A DNA stretch of 64,000 bases. It comes from Dermacentor variabilis (Eukaryota > Arthropoda > Arachnida > Ixodida > Ixodidae). This document shows positions 1 to 10,046 of the stretch, piece after piece. Under the pieces are notes generated by a model that did no database searches, was not told the DNA's origin, and saw nothing but the letters and a program-made list of their open reading frames with translations. The position numbers and the translations under genes were made by a program. Every line of letters begins with the position of its first letter. The stretch's first letter is position 1. The stretch lies in NCBI RefSeq assembly GCF_050947875.1, contig NW_027460390.1:2108001-2172000 (forward strand). Direction: 5' to 3'.

Positions 1-58
1 TGCTTTCTCCCCACTTTTGCATTGAGGTCGCAAATTACTACAGTATATTGAGTTAGCC
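1..58 (-). mobile_element. RTE-type LINE endonuclease remnant cut by the window edge
   Basis: The reverse strand reads the conserved CDLNAKVG stretch of an AP-type endonuclease, identical in context to 29816-29870 and 62817-62873. It is the 5'-truncated end of the RTE copy belonging to the preceding duplication unit. Confidence 0.7.
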
Positions 59-406
59 AATTAAATAAATAGAGGTAAATAGACGTAGCCAATTAAAAAA
101 AAAATATTTCTAAAGGTATGGATAGCCTATGCCTAGAGAATGAACATATTACTGTATGTTCACCCCGCTTCAAATTGCTTTGCGTGCTTCTTTGCCCATG
201 AAATAAAACCTATATACTTCAGTGACCCCTTCGGCACTCTTTTATCAATGGTTTGTGAAATGCACGTGAATGTTGTGTCTCAGTATTGGTTCTCTTTCCG
301 GTAAGCAATACTAACGACTCATGAAAAAAAAAACGTTTCTGATAATTTACCACATTTATTAGGGGCGGAAACATTGTCAGTTGCATGCAAAGGTCATAAA
401 TAGATA
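59..406. other. Spacer between RTE remnant and mariner-like element, unit 1
   Basis: No coding sequence is seen. The spacer is AT-rich with short A runs. It is repeated almost unchanged at 29863-30227 and 62874-63211, so it belongs to the large duplication. It ends in TA, the target dinucleotide of the following transposon. Confidence 0.5.
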
Positions 407-864
407 CAGGGTGTCCCAATAAACTATCATGCAGCAAGCTAAAAAAAGAGCGATGCGTTACTCGAAGAAAACCTAGTGCATATGGTTTCCGGTACAGTGG
501 AGTAGCTGCCAGTAATTTTTTCGTTACTGAGATCTATATAGGTAATCTAACTAATTATCTAACTCGAGACGTACTATACTAACTATCAAAGTGTCAATAA
601 GGCATTTAAACGCACAGCAAAGGGACATCTAATTGCAGTACTTTCAGCGACTTCCTAATTGTGTATATTTTTTCCCGACTGATAAACCCCGTTTAATATG
701 GACAATACCACGTGACTGCGCTCCCACACGGATCATAAAGCCGCGCCCTCGAACAGGCTCCCTCTGAGTCATGCAGAATGAAATAAAGGAAATTAAGGAG
801 ATATCACGGTCGAGCTAATGCCTTGTCTGCCGCGCCCCAGCCGAAGGCATCTGCCTTGGCATCT

Positions 865-1775
865 TGCCTTGGCATCTGCAAATGGCAACAAGAGGAAGGC
901 CGCAAATATATATATATATATCAGTCATGGAAGTGTGGCGGTAGACCAAACACATCGACTATCATCAGAAATTATGAAAACCCGAGACAAACAGGCAGCT
1001 TCAAGAAATAATGGCGGAGGACTCCATCTCTGAGTCTTAGCCTACGCGCGGATGTTCCAGCAATTATGGCCTCAAACCATAATGCGAGCGTGTGGGACGC
1101 GGCCGCCCAGGTACCAATTTCCAAGTCACCAGTTTGGAGCATTCTAAATGGCGGCCTTTCACTCTTAGCACCTTAGCCAGCAACGATGCTTGGAAGACAG
1201 GGACCTCCAGAATCGTCTAGATTTGTTGAATTGGGTTCTCACAAAAGCCGATTACCCACCGGGCTTTTTGAACAACATCATGTGTGCAGATCTAGCCAAT
1301 TTATGCAGAAACGGCCAGATAAGTTTGCTTAATGCACACTATTGGAAGGACTCCAATGTACACTGGCTAAGGCGCAATCGGCACCAGTACCAGTGGTCCC
1401 TCAATGTGTGGTTCGGAATTTATGCCGGTGCTATAATCGGTCCCATGTACTTTGATCGCACACTTACAGGGCGGCGTTACGTGAACGAAATCCTTGAAGG
1501 AGTGGTGGATGAGTTTCTCAGCGACGTCGAGCTGTCACGTGTTCCACTTTTATGGAATCGATGGGGCGCCAGCACACAGCAGCAGCCGAGAACGAAACTG
1601 GCTGGATGCGACTTTTTATGCGCAATAGATTGGAAGGCACGGGCCTGTGAATTGGCCGGCTAGGTCACCCGAGTTCTCTCCGCTCGATTTCTTTCTTTGG
1701 GTTTATGTGAAAGATCGCACTTACATGATCGAGACGGACGTCAGATTAGTTCAAGGCAAGGATAACGGATGTCTG
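865..1775 (+). pseudogene. Mariner-like transposase, frameshifted (copy 1)
   Basis: Transposases of this family cut and paste the element between its inverted ends in the nucleus. The N-terminal DNA-binding region can be read in pieces: a basic stretch near 880-900, then RPNTSTIIRNYEN near 940-985, which resembles a paired-type helix-turn-helix. From 1190 a single frame gives the first catalytic Asp context (MCADLANLC), the HYWKDSN and NVWFGI stretches, and then LLW. The second catalytic block (DGAPAHS near 1562) is in another frame, so a one-base indel separates them. A stop follows near 1627. Further on, WPARSPEFSPLDFFLW (near 1655-1705) contains the last acidic region. This copy cannot encode a full transposase. 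Family assignment is by motif only. Confidence 0.75.
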
Positions 1776-2516
1776 CCGTAGAATTCCGGGGTCGGTCATC
1801 AAGAAAGCCACTGAAGATGTGATAAAACGCACACAGTACTCAGACGATACACAGTACTCAGACACAGCACACAGACGTTTTCGAACACGTCTTCTAGGCT
1901 GGTGTTCAACGGAGCTTACGAATTCGTAGATAATAAGCGCGCACTGAAATCTGATGGGCTTTTTTTTGTCCTTTTTGTGTAGACATCCTGATTGCCAATT
2001 CGGCTCATTAAGAAGTGGTATATTTACATGAACGCATCGGTTTTGCCTTCTCTCTGCACGTTTGTCGCTTCCCGGTCTGTTTATTTCGCTTTTATTTTTT
2101 GACACGAATCTGTTTTTGCAGCACGTATACACTTTCACGAAAAATAAAATGGTCACTTTAATTTGGCTTTGGTCTGACGCAAGTTTCTGGCGCGAAATAT
2201 ATTTTCGCGCGTACTCTTCCGATGCGGTGCAAGCAAAGTGGGGATTTTGAATCATTCCATGTCTATATGCTTGCTTGATACCTATAATTGCTTTTGGCAT
2301 TTCGTGCGTGGCCAGAGTGGCGCTTCGACCGCGTTATCAAGGGGCTTTTGTTATCAGTGTGATCAGTCGACCTTGAGAGGCGGATAATACGTGTGACGTA
2401 GAAGGAATAGCTGGAAAGCCGCGAAACCTGCCGTTGGCGCTCCTTCCGTACCATAATCAAGGTGATGCGCTGTCTCTTCGGGTTTGCGGCAGGCAATACA
2501 GTTGCTTTCAATCAAC

Positions 2517-2868
2517 TTATTTGAGGGCACTGCTTTGTGATGTGGGCGAGAGCGCGCTCACGTAGTATTTTTCTTACTTCGTTAGGTTTATTTACCAGTC
2601 GTAAAAAATTGTACGCAATAAGTCCGTCGCTGAAAGCAACGCAGTTAGATGTAATTTTGAGGTGCCTACACATGTCCCATTGACACTTTGAAAATGAGGA
2701 CAGTACTTCTCGAGTTAAATAATTATTCCGATTACTGAACTAAATCTCTGTGACGAAATAATTGCTGGCGGCTACTCCACTGCACTGGAAATATGCACTA
2801 GGTTTTCTCCGAGTAACGCAACTGCTCTTTTTTTTTTAGTTTTGGTGCATGATAATTTTGGAACATTG
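2517..2868 (-). repeat. Right long inverted repeat of mariner-like copy 1
   Basis: Read in reverse complement this matches 407-757 with scattered substitutions and small indels. Shared landmarks are TCATGCA near the tip, GTTACTC, AAAACCTAGTGCATAT, AACTCGAGA and TTTCAGCGAC. Similarity fades inside about 760 and 2515. Confidence 0.75.
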
Positions 2869-3183
2869 TATAATTCACTCACTAACCGAATTGAGGCCAA
2901 GCCGGATTCATTTGAAATCACAATCAACAGCAGTCATGTGCAGCAGCGCTTGTACTCGGACTCACACAAGAGAGAGAGAGAGAGAGACAGAGGCTGCAGT
3001 TTCGCCTGAAAGGCGAAGGAGTATTAGTGATAGCCAGGAATGCGACAATTACACGAAGGAACATTAAGAGGACTCAGGCTGTGAAATTGAACTGGCTCCT
3101 ACTATGAGGTCTTCTATATCCTCATATAACGCCGTCACTTCGCTCAATTCGTCGAGGTCACACGAAATTTCTTCAAGTGCAAG

Positions 3184-3232
<49 letters not shown>

Positions 3233-3234
3233 GC
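2869..3234. other. Duplicated flank with (GA)n and (AT)n tracts
   Basis: This block follows the transposon in unit 1 and occurs twice in unit 2 (about 32829-33300 and 34490-34840). It contains a GA repeat at about 2968-2986 and an AT repeat at 3185-3229. I see no gene; the small reading frames here are repeat-driven. Confidence 0.6.
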
Positions 3235-3700
3235 TCGGAAACCAAACATCAATATCCAGGTCATCAACGGTTTCGCCGGATTGCGAGCCAATAACCTTGA
3301 TAGCTGCGGTTGCACTACAGCCGTCATGCAGACCCTTCACCTCAATGTTGTTCAATATCTGGTACTGCTGAAGTTCGTCTATCTTAACTTGAAGTCTCTA
3401 GTTTTCGTGCTCAAGCTGTGTGTGTGTTTTTTTCCCACAAGCTTCTTCATATCCAGCTTCAGCTCCTTAATATCTCTCTCAACTATAGACACGCTGTCGC
3501 TGGTGTCCGAACAGTACTTCACTCTCTCCTTGAGGGAGCGAATTTCAAGGCGAAGTTCCTTTCGGAATTCCTCAAACTGCTTCACGATTTCCTTGATTTC
3601 TTTAGACACAGCTCACAGGCACCACAAACAAGACGCTCGGAAGCTGTGTTCGGAAGCGGTGTTTTAGGGGCAAGCAATAAGCAAAGAGCAGTAACAGTAG
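3235..3700 (-). pseudogene. CR1-like LINE ORF1 fragment
   Basis: The reverse strand encodes parts of a non-LTR retrotransposon ORF1 protein, normally an RNA-binding nucleic-acid chaperone. Reading from 3700 down, a Cys pair in CGACELC (zinc-finger-like) is followed by a charged coiled-coil segment (KEIKEIVKQFEEF at about 3600, then LKERVKYC). After a frameshift near 3380 comes NNIEVKGL and GETVDDLDIDVWF, the conserved start of the RRM-like region of CR1/L1-type ORF1 proteins. It stops abruptly at the AT repeat at 3229. The fragment lacks its C-terminal part. CR1 rather than L1 is inferred from the neighbouring polymerase. Confidence 0.6.
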
Positions 3701-3759
3701 GAACGGTAGGAACAAAAACTGTTCTTACCGCACATTCATTTTCGCGCAGTGTACACTGA

Positions 3760-4341
3760 GTTAGTTCTATCACTGCTGATGATGTTGATCGATTGGCTCC
3801 GAATCCATGTTGGGAATCTGTTAGAAGCTTGGTTGCGTTTAGAAAGTGTTTTAATTGAGCCGCAATGACCTTCTCAAATACAGTATTTATATTGTTGACC
3901 ACAGAGATAGGTCGATAGCTTCCATGGTCATTGATGTCACCACCTTTACGCAGAGGAGGAACTCTTCCGATCTTTAAGATGTCAGGGTATGTGCCTGGGC
4001 TCATGGAGTTATTAAATATTTTTGTAAGTACTGGCGCAAGAACATCAATGTCTTCTTTCAAAGCTTTTACGGTAATGTCATCGTAACAAGCAGCTTTGTA
4101 GCAAGGCATGCCATAATATAGTCGAGGCTACAGTATGCTTGTCCACTTGCTCCAAGCAAAACGTACTAGGGGTGACCGGGATATTGAAATTGTTCTTACT
4201 GGCTGGAATACAATCAGCTAACTCTGGACCAATGCTAGTAAAGTATACCTTAAAAGTTTTGGAATATTTGGCATCAACCTGTTCAGGGGTGATCTGCTTT
4301 TTAACCGGCCCATCAATGACACCTCTTACAACCTCCCACAT
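3760..4341 (-). pseudogene. CR1-like LINE reverse transcriptase, N-terminal fragment
   Basis: The reverse strand encodes the pre-RT linker (4341 to about 4090) and then the fingers region: YDDITVKALK, LAPVLTKIFN, GRVPPLRKGGD, SYRPISVVN, FEKVIAAQLKHF, DSQHGFGANRST. These are motifs 0 to 2a of CR1/Jockey-type reverse transcriptases. The catalytic YADD region is absent. A frame break lies near 4100. On the minus strand the fragment runs straight into ORF1 sequence at about 3755, which is the wrong order for one element (ORF1 should come first). Two fragments have therefore been joined by rearrangement. Confidence 0.65.
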
Positions 4342-4362
4342 TGTTTTTTTTAGTATTGCATT

Positions 4363-4798
4363 GTGCTTGTTGCATTAACAAAGTGTTGTATTCTTTTTTT
4401 CCGCCTCCGGATTACGGCCACGACCTGGTCACGTGACATGGCCCTGGCCCGTACCGTGTCTTGCGCCAAGTGCACGATCTCACATATGAAATCACGCCTC
4501 TCGATTCCACCACGTCTCGACTATCCGCCGATGTCGTCCACGTCACCCGCCTCAAGCGATGTCACTCGGGCTATCGAGCGAGCACCGGGACGGCCCATTC
4601 ACCGCCGGGGTCCATGTGACCAATCACAGCCAGAGATGAAGCTTAGGACAGAAGTCGACGACGCTCGATGATGTCGCGCGGACTGGCATCCACATTGTGT
4701 GCCAGTGAATGCTTTGTAAATACCCCGTAAATATTTATTAAACCTCTCTTCTCCCCGCAACAATACACGTTATCCCAGTCCTCCGCATACAATGTTCT
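4363..4798 (+). mobile_element. Probable Ty3/gypsy integrase C-terminus and LTR-like remnant
   Basis: In one plus-strand frame near 4515-4600 the sequence reads SRLSADVVHVTRLKR, resembling the conserved C-terminal tail of Ty3/gypsy integrases (VVHVxRLKxY). Downstream is an AT-rich stretch with TATTTATTAAAC near 4733 and a terminal CA near 4791, as expected for part of a 3' LTR. No second LTR, primer site or other pol domain is visible, so this is a small remnant and the LTR call is tentative. The segment is absent from unit 2. Confidence 0.4.
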
Positions 4799-6095
4799 TA
4801 AGGCATGTACGCCTCATGCAATAATGCATGCGGCACAGTTGTCGTAACATCCTATTGTTTATGGAACTCGTGCGTGCTGCTTTACGCTGCTTAAAATGTC
4901 GCTATGAAGTTCTCATCTGTCTGCTATCTTTCTCTGCTCTGTTATTGCTTATAGAATTCTGGCAATAGCATAATTGTCGAACTTCCATCCACAAGAAGGT
5001 AAGAAAACGACGTGAAAGCATTCGGTGTTTGTTAGGTGCTGTCCAACATTAGAACACTGCCAAACATATCCGGGTACGCAGCAGTTGCCCTTGTCCATCG
5101 ACATCGCGGCTTTCAGCTGTCGCTACAGCGTAGCGGCCCGTGATCCTAGAGACACTGCAACTGGCGTACTGCGAAGTTTCCTCTTGATTTCAGCAAAGCT
5201 GTACACTCTACGCAGCAGTTAACATGCGTAGGAAACCCGCGTTCAGTTTACTACATTGTAAAAGGCATCGGTCGCCAAGGGCAGAGACCAAAACACCTGA
5301 CGTTGGCAGCTTACGGTGGTAGTCACCAGGTAGAATAGGCGACGGAATGTGTGACGTATAGGACACCACCTTGTATTTCGCCTTTTCTGATGGGGAAATT
5401 CGCAATCGTAGAAAATTCGCCGTGCACTTGAGCCAATATAGTCCCTTTTTGATTCTCGCGCTGTTTTTTTCCACTCTGAACTGTAAAGAATCCAACGAAA
5501 ATTGACAGAACATCCAAAACATATTCTGCATTCATCTTTAGGCGATAAAAAATCAATATTCCACACTCGTGCCATTGGGTATTTAAATGAAGCCAGCAAG
5601 ACAGCATCTGCGGAGTTGCCGAAAAGTGAAAACCATGCGTAAGATTGTGCTGTTTAAATGTGGACCAGACTCTTCCGCCGTCATCATTTGGTACTCGATT
5701 ACGATGCCGCACATGTACGGAGGCTGCCCTACAAGGGCTAAGTCATGGATTTATATAAATACAAGTTACGACTATCAATTCACGCTTGTTAGGATGTTAG
5801 AACTTTGTATGATCACTATCGTAAACAAGCTGGACAATCTCGTTACCCACTCAGTCTTCCTTCCATCGGCGGCCCCCCCACGTTGTGTCCTGCGAGAAAA
5901 AAAAAGAACAAGCGCTATTCACATCATGTAAAATCAGAAATAGAACAAAAACCAAGCACGGAAGAAGGAATCGTCGTTCTTGTGTCTCGTATCTTGCGTT
6001 TTTCTCCGTCCCTGTTCATTCCGCTGTTGCTAATTGTCCATCGATAACGACTTGCCCACTCACCGTTGTCGCAAATCAAATTTTAAAATCGCGCG
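4799..6095. other. Left part of block B1, no recognised gene
   Basis: It is repeated at 43131-44425 with scattered substitutions. Open frames of up to 129 codons exist on the minus strand around 5208-5712, but they overlap one another in different frames and are broken or shortened in the second copy. I treat the region as non-coding. Confidence 0.4.
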
Positions 6096-6098
6096 TAT

Positions 6099-6395
6099 TT
6101 GAGCGCGTGCCTTGACTTCGCGGAAATTCTATTCTTCATCGTTTTTGGTTCCGTCGCGCAGTCAACCTCGCGCCTCGCGATGGAATCCCGAGACAGCGTG
6201 CCACGGGCAAGGCGTGCCCACAGAATCGCGCAGGTGCTCGTGCGAACCACGCGACCCAAGATCCAGCAGCTTGGCTCCACGGATTTCGCCCATCACTGCG
6301 TCCAAACCTAGAAGCGGCCCAACTACGCGGTGGATGATGCCAAAGGACCTGACGCCACGGCAAAGCTCCAACGGAAGCGTAAGACCCTTACTTCG
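6099..6395 (+). pseudogene. Possible exon or pseudo-exon, unknown product
   Basis: A plus-strand frame (6099-6311) gives a basic, Arg-rich segment (ESRDSVPRARRAHRIAQ, then TTRPKIQQLGST) ending in a stop. Coding-like sequence resumes after the stop in the same frame (KRPNYAV) up to a potential splice donor GTAAGA near 6379. Unit 2 (44427-44639) keeps the frame and the stop but has AAG in place of the ATG at 6180, and has a one-base deletion after the stop. The position, 1.2 kb upstream of the terminal exon at 7570, would suit an upstream exon of the same gene. I do not recognise the product, and this may be chance. Confidence 0.25.
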
Positions 6396-6436
6396 CTCGC
6401 TGCTTCGTCGGTCTAGGGGGCAACGAAAACCTTTCT

Positions 6437-6535
6437 CACACGCCATGGTGGCTTAGCTGCCATATCGCCCCTGCTCCTCAGCACAAGGTCGTGGATTCGA
6501 TTTTTCCCTCGAGGTATAGTGCACTATAATGACAG
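6437..6535 (+). mobile_element. tRNA-headed SINE fragment
   Basis: GTGGCTTAGCTGCC resembles a polymerase III A box, and GTGGATTCGATTTTTCCC, about 45 bases later, resembles a B box. The same element lies at 44766-44865. The body is short and no clear tail is visible. Confidence 0.45.
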
Positions 6536-7569
6536 CCGCGTTGCTAATAATCGCAACACCCGTTCTATGTAACAATATACAGCTGAGTATTATCTGCACT
6601 CGTTCCGTAGCCGGTGTTTAAGCATGTTGTCGACCCAAATTCACACTGCGAAAAATTAATTAGGCTGCAGTTAAACATGAATGAGGCTGGAAATGGAATA
6701 ACGTGACCTTTCGAATTGTTCGCGTTTGAATTTATGCTGTTAGTACCTTAGAATATAGACATGGCTGAGGCCAAGAACGTATCCCGTTCCAGCAGGACAC
6801 GGAAAAACACAGAAATATACCGTATCGTGTAATCTTTTGCCTTTTTCACTTCACATACACCTAAAGCGTACGTGTATATACAACGCAGCGCTATGTATTG
6901 ACGTAGTGAAAGGCCTAACCGACAATTTGACGCTTCCTGAATAGAGCAGGCATATTCACAGCTAATACCCAAACCTGAAGCTTTACTTACCGGTATTCAT
7001 TCGGTGTTGAAAATGTTCTTTTATATAGAAAAATGCAGCTAAGGTTTTGCTTTGGGAAATGACGTTGACATTGTGCTTGAAGAAATGATAGTTTTGATAT
7101 TCGCACTTAGGTTGTCACAATTATGCGGCAGTGGAGCGCAGGCTACGAGACATTCTCTGGCACTCGAAACTGTCCCAGAGAAGGACTACGTAGACATCGC
7201 TTTGGTTTTCTGCGGCACATTGCACGATTTCACTCGCATCCGCGTGGTTCTCGCTCTTCATATGGTTAACGCCAGTGATAGTTGCTAAACTAACGCCTCA
7301 CTGCCGTAAAATACAGCATCTAAGTAGGGAAGCTGCACATCGTGATGTCACGAGCACCCCGCCGGCTGCCGTCAGTTTCAGTATAAGCAAGCTAGTTTAA
7401 AGAAAAAACTGTATACACGCCAACTTTCTGTAAATATGAGATGAATATTAGGCTAATTTCGTAATGTTACTTGGCGTACTTGCTCTTCAAAGAGACACAA
7501 ACCATGCCTTAGCGATGTGCTATGTGAACAGCAGAGTGTAGTAACAGCACGACAGCTGTTTGTCCACAG
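6536..7569. other. Probable intron or intergenic sequence upstream of the terminal exon
   Basis: No coding sequence is recognised. In unit 2 the same sequence is interrupted after CACATACACC (position 6861 here) by a 1.4 kb insertion. The segment ends in a pyrimidine-rich TTTGTCCACAG, a good 3' splice site. Confidence 0.4.
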
Positions 7570-8563
7570 GTCTGCAAGGTGGGACCACGGAGCGGCCGCT
7601 TACGAGTGTCCGCTCAGTGCCTGGTCGGCAGCTGTCCCAGCGTGTGCCGGTCGGTCAACCAGCTCTTCTGCAACCTTCGCTCCGTGCGTAGCGTCTTGGG
7701 CCATCACCGGGTGGACCTCGACAAGTCCTGCACGACCAGCGCAGTCGATGCGTGCTTCAACCTTGCGCAGCTGACCCTATGGAACAACTTCCTGTGGGTC
7801 ATCATCATCGAGCTACGCGAAGGGTTGCTGGCCCTGGCTTACCTGCGCGGAAGCGTGGTTCCATTGGCCTTCGGCAAGCAGCGTAGGTGCTCGTTCATTC
7901 TGGTTAACTGGTCGCTGATGGAGCACCACTCCATCGAGTTCGTGGAGTTGTGCGAGCCACGCATGTCGCCAAAGCAGTTCCTGTTCCGGGACGGCCTCGA
8001 GCTTAGAGAACACCTGATGCACGCCAGGCTCTGCTACCACCTGCTGGACTACCCGACGAGGGACCTGATGGACGCGCTCCGCTGCACAGTGACCACGCTC
8101 GACGCGCTGGAGATCGTGGGCGTGAGCATTCTGCGCGGGCTGCCTGACAGGTGCGATGCCATGCGCACGCTCGTCTGCCACGAGAACTAGAGCGACGTGC
8201 CCAAAGCTCACGCGTTGATGCGCTGATGCGCGTGCTACGCGGCAGCGCCAGATCCACGTCCAGGAGCTGTTCCCGAGGGCCGACTCCTGCTACGTGCTGG
8301 CCGACCTCGTGTGCTGCATCGCAGTCATTGAGGAGCTCGTCGTGAGCCCCTGTGCGACATGCGCGTAGGGGACGCTGGAAGGTTTCGCGGCGTTCTTCGT
8401 ACTACTCGCCGGAAGGCGCGCGACCCTCGAGACACTCGAGAAGTACAGCTTTGAAGCGAACGAGTTGGACCTCGGAGACTTCTCCATTGCCCTGAGCGAA
8501 TTGCTCGGTGGCCTGGCGCATTTGGATGCTTTTGCAGGTCAGCGCGAGATTCTCGTGATTTGA
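7570..8563 (+). pseudogene. Terminal exon of an unrecognised multi-copy gene, copy 1 (broken)
   Basis: A splice-acceptor-like CAG ends at 7569. The following frame encodes an exon with segments such as RVSAQCLVGSC, NLRSVRSVLGHHRVDLDKSC, WNNFLWVIIIELREG, LLDYPTRDLMDALRC and TLDALEIVGVSIL. The spaced Leu/Ile pattern suggests leucine-rich-repeat-like structure, but I do not recognise the family. A stop interrupts the frame at 8188 (CHEN*), where unit 2 keeps an open codon. A second break at about 8223 (HALMR*) and a third stop near 8367 are shared with unit 2. Beyond them the protein clearly continues in another frame (ELFPRADSCYVLADLV; GDFSIALSELLGGLAHL) to a stop at 8563. The ATG of unit 2 is GTG here. 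It is probably a pseudogene. Confidence 0.6.
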
Positions 8564-8627
8564 ATGGCGTATTAAAGGGTTTTCGTTTGCTACTTTGGCC
8601 ACTTTTGATGCATGAGTGATGTCGCAC

Positions 8628-8633
8628 AATAAA
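8628..8633 (+). promoter_or_regulatory. Polyadenylation signal of the terminal exon, copy 1
   Basis: AATAAA lies 65 bases past the final stop, in the context GTCGCACAATAAACAATGG. The same site occurs at 48413-48418. It supports reading the preceding block as a 3'-terminal exon. Confidence 0.55.
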
Positions 8634-8814
8634 CAATGGGACATACATACTGACCCAAGTTGCCTATTAGATTAAGCCTTTAAGTTATGTGCCGGCTGCG
8701 ATCTTTGCAAGCAGACTACCCTTGGCACTGGGTATATGCCCGAATCAGATTTGCATGTAAAAGAATTACCCACAATTAATTACTTGCAGTCAATTGACTT
8801 TAACCTCGCCAACT

Positions 8815-9065
8815 GAACCTCAATGCGACGCGTATTCCCTCTCCTGCCCACTCTCCGCCTTCCTGCTTTGCGAGCTCGAGGAGGCACCGTAGCATCAAGA
8901 CACCATTCTCGGCTCATCCACCCAGGCATTCGCTCGCACCTACAGCACACGGGGGGCGACCGGGGTGTTATGGCACTTAGACTTTATGCGGAACGTCACG
9001 GCGACGCCGACTGCGAAAATTCGCCCAGCGTGTCGATCTAATTGTTATTGCAATAAAAGAACGTT
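8815..9065 (+). repeat. Probable interspersed repeat with AATAAA end
   Basis: This GC-rich segment ends GTGTCGATCTAATTG, then a short AT stretch with AATAAA near 9052. It recurs at 48590-48835. I recall similar sequence as a common dispersed tick repeat, but cannot confirm this. A 72-codon frame inside it (8823-9041) has Arg/His-rich low-complexity content and I do not call it a gene. Confidence 0.35.
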
Positions 9066-9669
9066 TTACAGGTACGCTTGACGACGACGCGTGCGGTCAA
9101 ATGGTTTCGTTTGCACTCGACTCTGCGTCACCCGCGCTCTTTCGCGTTTCAGCAGTTTCGTTATCGCGTACTGCTGCGCTGGTTTAGCTGGCTTGTGAAA
9201 CTCGTACAAACTGCAAGTAGCAGAGAACGATACCCATCGCAACGACCCTCAAAGACCGTATTTATGATTCGCCGCCTGCTTTCCCTTTCTTTCTCGCCCT
9301 CTCTGCTCTGAATCAGTCTTTGCTCGGTTTCTGGCCACGCTTTTGCGTTTTGAAACAGAAACCGTATTGCCAGCTGTCGCGCGCCACTACTTTTACTCGC
9401 TGACTGCAATAAAGGGCGGTGTTGGTGTATGCAATATTCCGACTCCCCCGTTCAGTGGCGGGTGATTTGAATTTGGCAATAGAGGTTGGTAAAAGACGAT
9501 TGAAGCTTTAGTGGCACAAAAGTATGTCGAACACAAACACCGGAGCCACACAAAAGCAAAGTTGCCAATAGTGCTGAGAAAGTTTAATTCTGGGAAATCT
9601 TTGTGCGTATTAAAAAAAGGAAGTTAGGACAGTAAGCAAACTAAGAACAAAATCTTGGTGGCGCTTAAT
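9066..9669. other. Block B1 spacer, no gene seen
   Basis: It is matched by 48836-49433. Similarity between units stops abruptly after CTTGGTGGCG (9657-9666 here, 49425-49434 in unit 2). Unit 1 goes directly into the SINE array, whereas unit 2 has about 4.4 kb of other sequence first. Confidence 0.4.
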
Positions 9670-9822
9670 TGTTTAAAATTGTTTGCGCTTAATAAAGGAG
9701 ATAAATAAAGGATAAATTAATTGAAATGAAAGTGGATGAAAAAGCAACTTGCCGCAGGTGGGGAACGATCACACAAGCTTCACATTTCGCGTGCGATGCT
9801 CTACCAATTGAGCTACCGCGGC
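9670..9822 (-). mobile_element. SINE with tRNA-like head, array unit a
   Basis: On the minus strand a 73-base tRNA-like head (9822 down to 9750) has a seven-pair acceptor stem (GCCGCGG with CTGCGGC, one G-T pair). It also has a D arm GCTC/GAGC with the A-box-like TAGCTCAATTGGTAGAGC, and a five-pair anticodon stem with a seven-base loop. The T arm has one mismatch. The loop has G at the position where tRNAs carry U33, so it is a tRNA relic. An AT-rich body follows. This is the first of three copies at 466-base spacing. Confidence 0.7.
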
Positions 9823-10046
9823 GCTGTGTCCCAATCTACTTTCTTGGCTATTTATGTTTCCTTGTAGAACCCTGGGAGTGTTAGCCAGCGCCACCACTCA
9901 CACACCTTGACGGCGGGTGTGGAACATCCTTTCTGTCGCAGGCGTCACGAGAACGTGATCTTTTTGGGTGAAGGAAACCGGTCAATAAACCCACACATGC
10001 TACCTGAAGCCATCAATGTTGCCGGATTCGAGACCCTCGTTACGTA

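Larger units (their letters stand above)
407..2868 (+). mobile_element. Tc1/mariner-like DNA transposon with long inverted repeats, copy 1
   Basis: The left end begins CAGGGTGTCCCAAT directly after TA. The right end is its diverged inverse, also followed by TA. The inverted similarity continues inward for about 350 bases (roughly 407-757 against 2517-2868), much longer than the short inverted repeats of most mariners. Between them lies a broken transposase on the plus strand. TA target duplication and a DDE transposase are hallmarks of the Tc1/mariner superfamily. About 200 bases present in copies 2 and 3, after the shared CCCCAGCCGAAG (near 30660), are missing here near 845. Confidence 0.8.

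Noticed and set aside
3064..3371. Tyr-Ile repeat reading frames around 3185-3229, also near 34800
   Set aside because: They are translations of the (AT)n tract fused to LINE ORF1 debris.
5208..5712. Minus-strand frames of 107-129 codons in block B1
   Set aside because: Three mutually overlapping frames, with no recognisable motif; the unit 2 copy shortens them.
9750..9822. Functional tRNA gene
   Set aside because: The T arm has a mismatch, position 33 is not T, and the unit is repeated with an AT-rich body. It is a SINE head.
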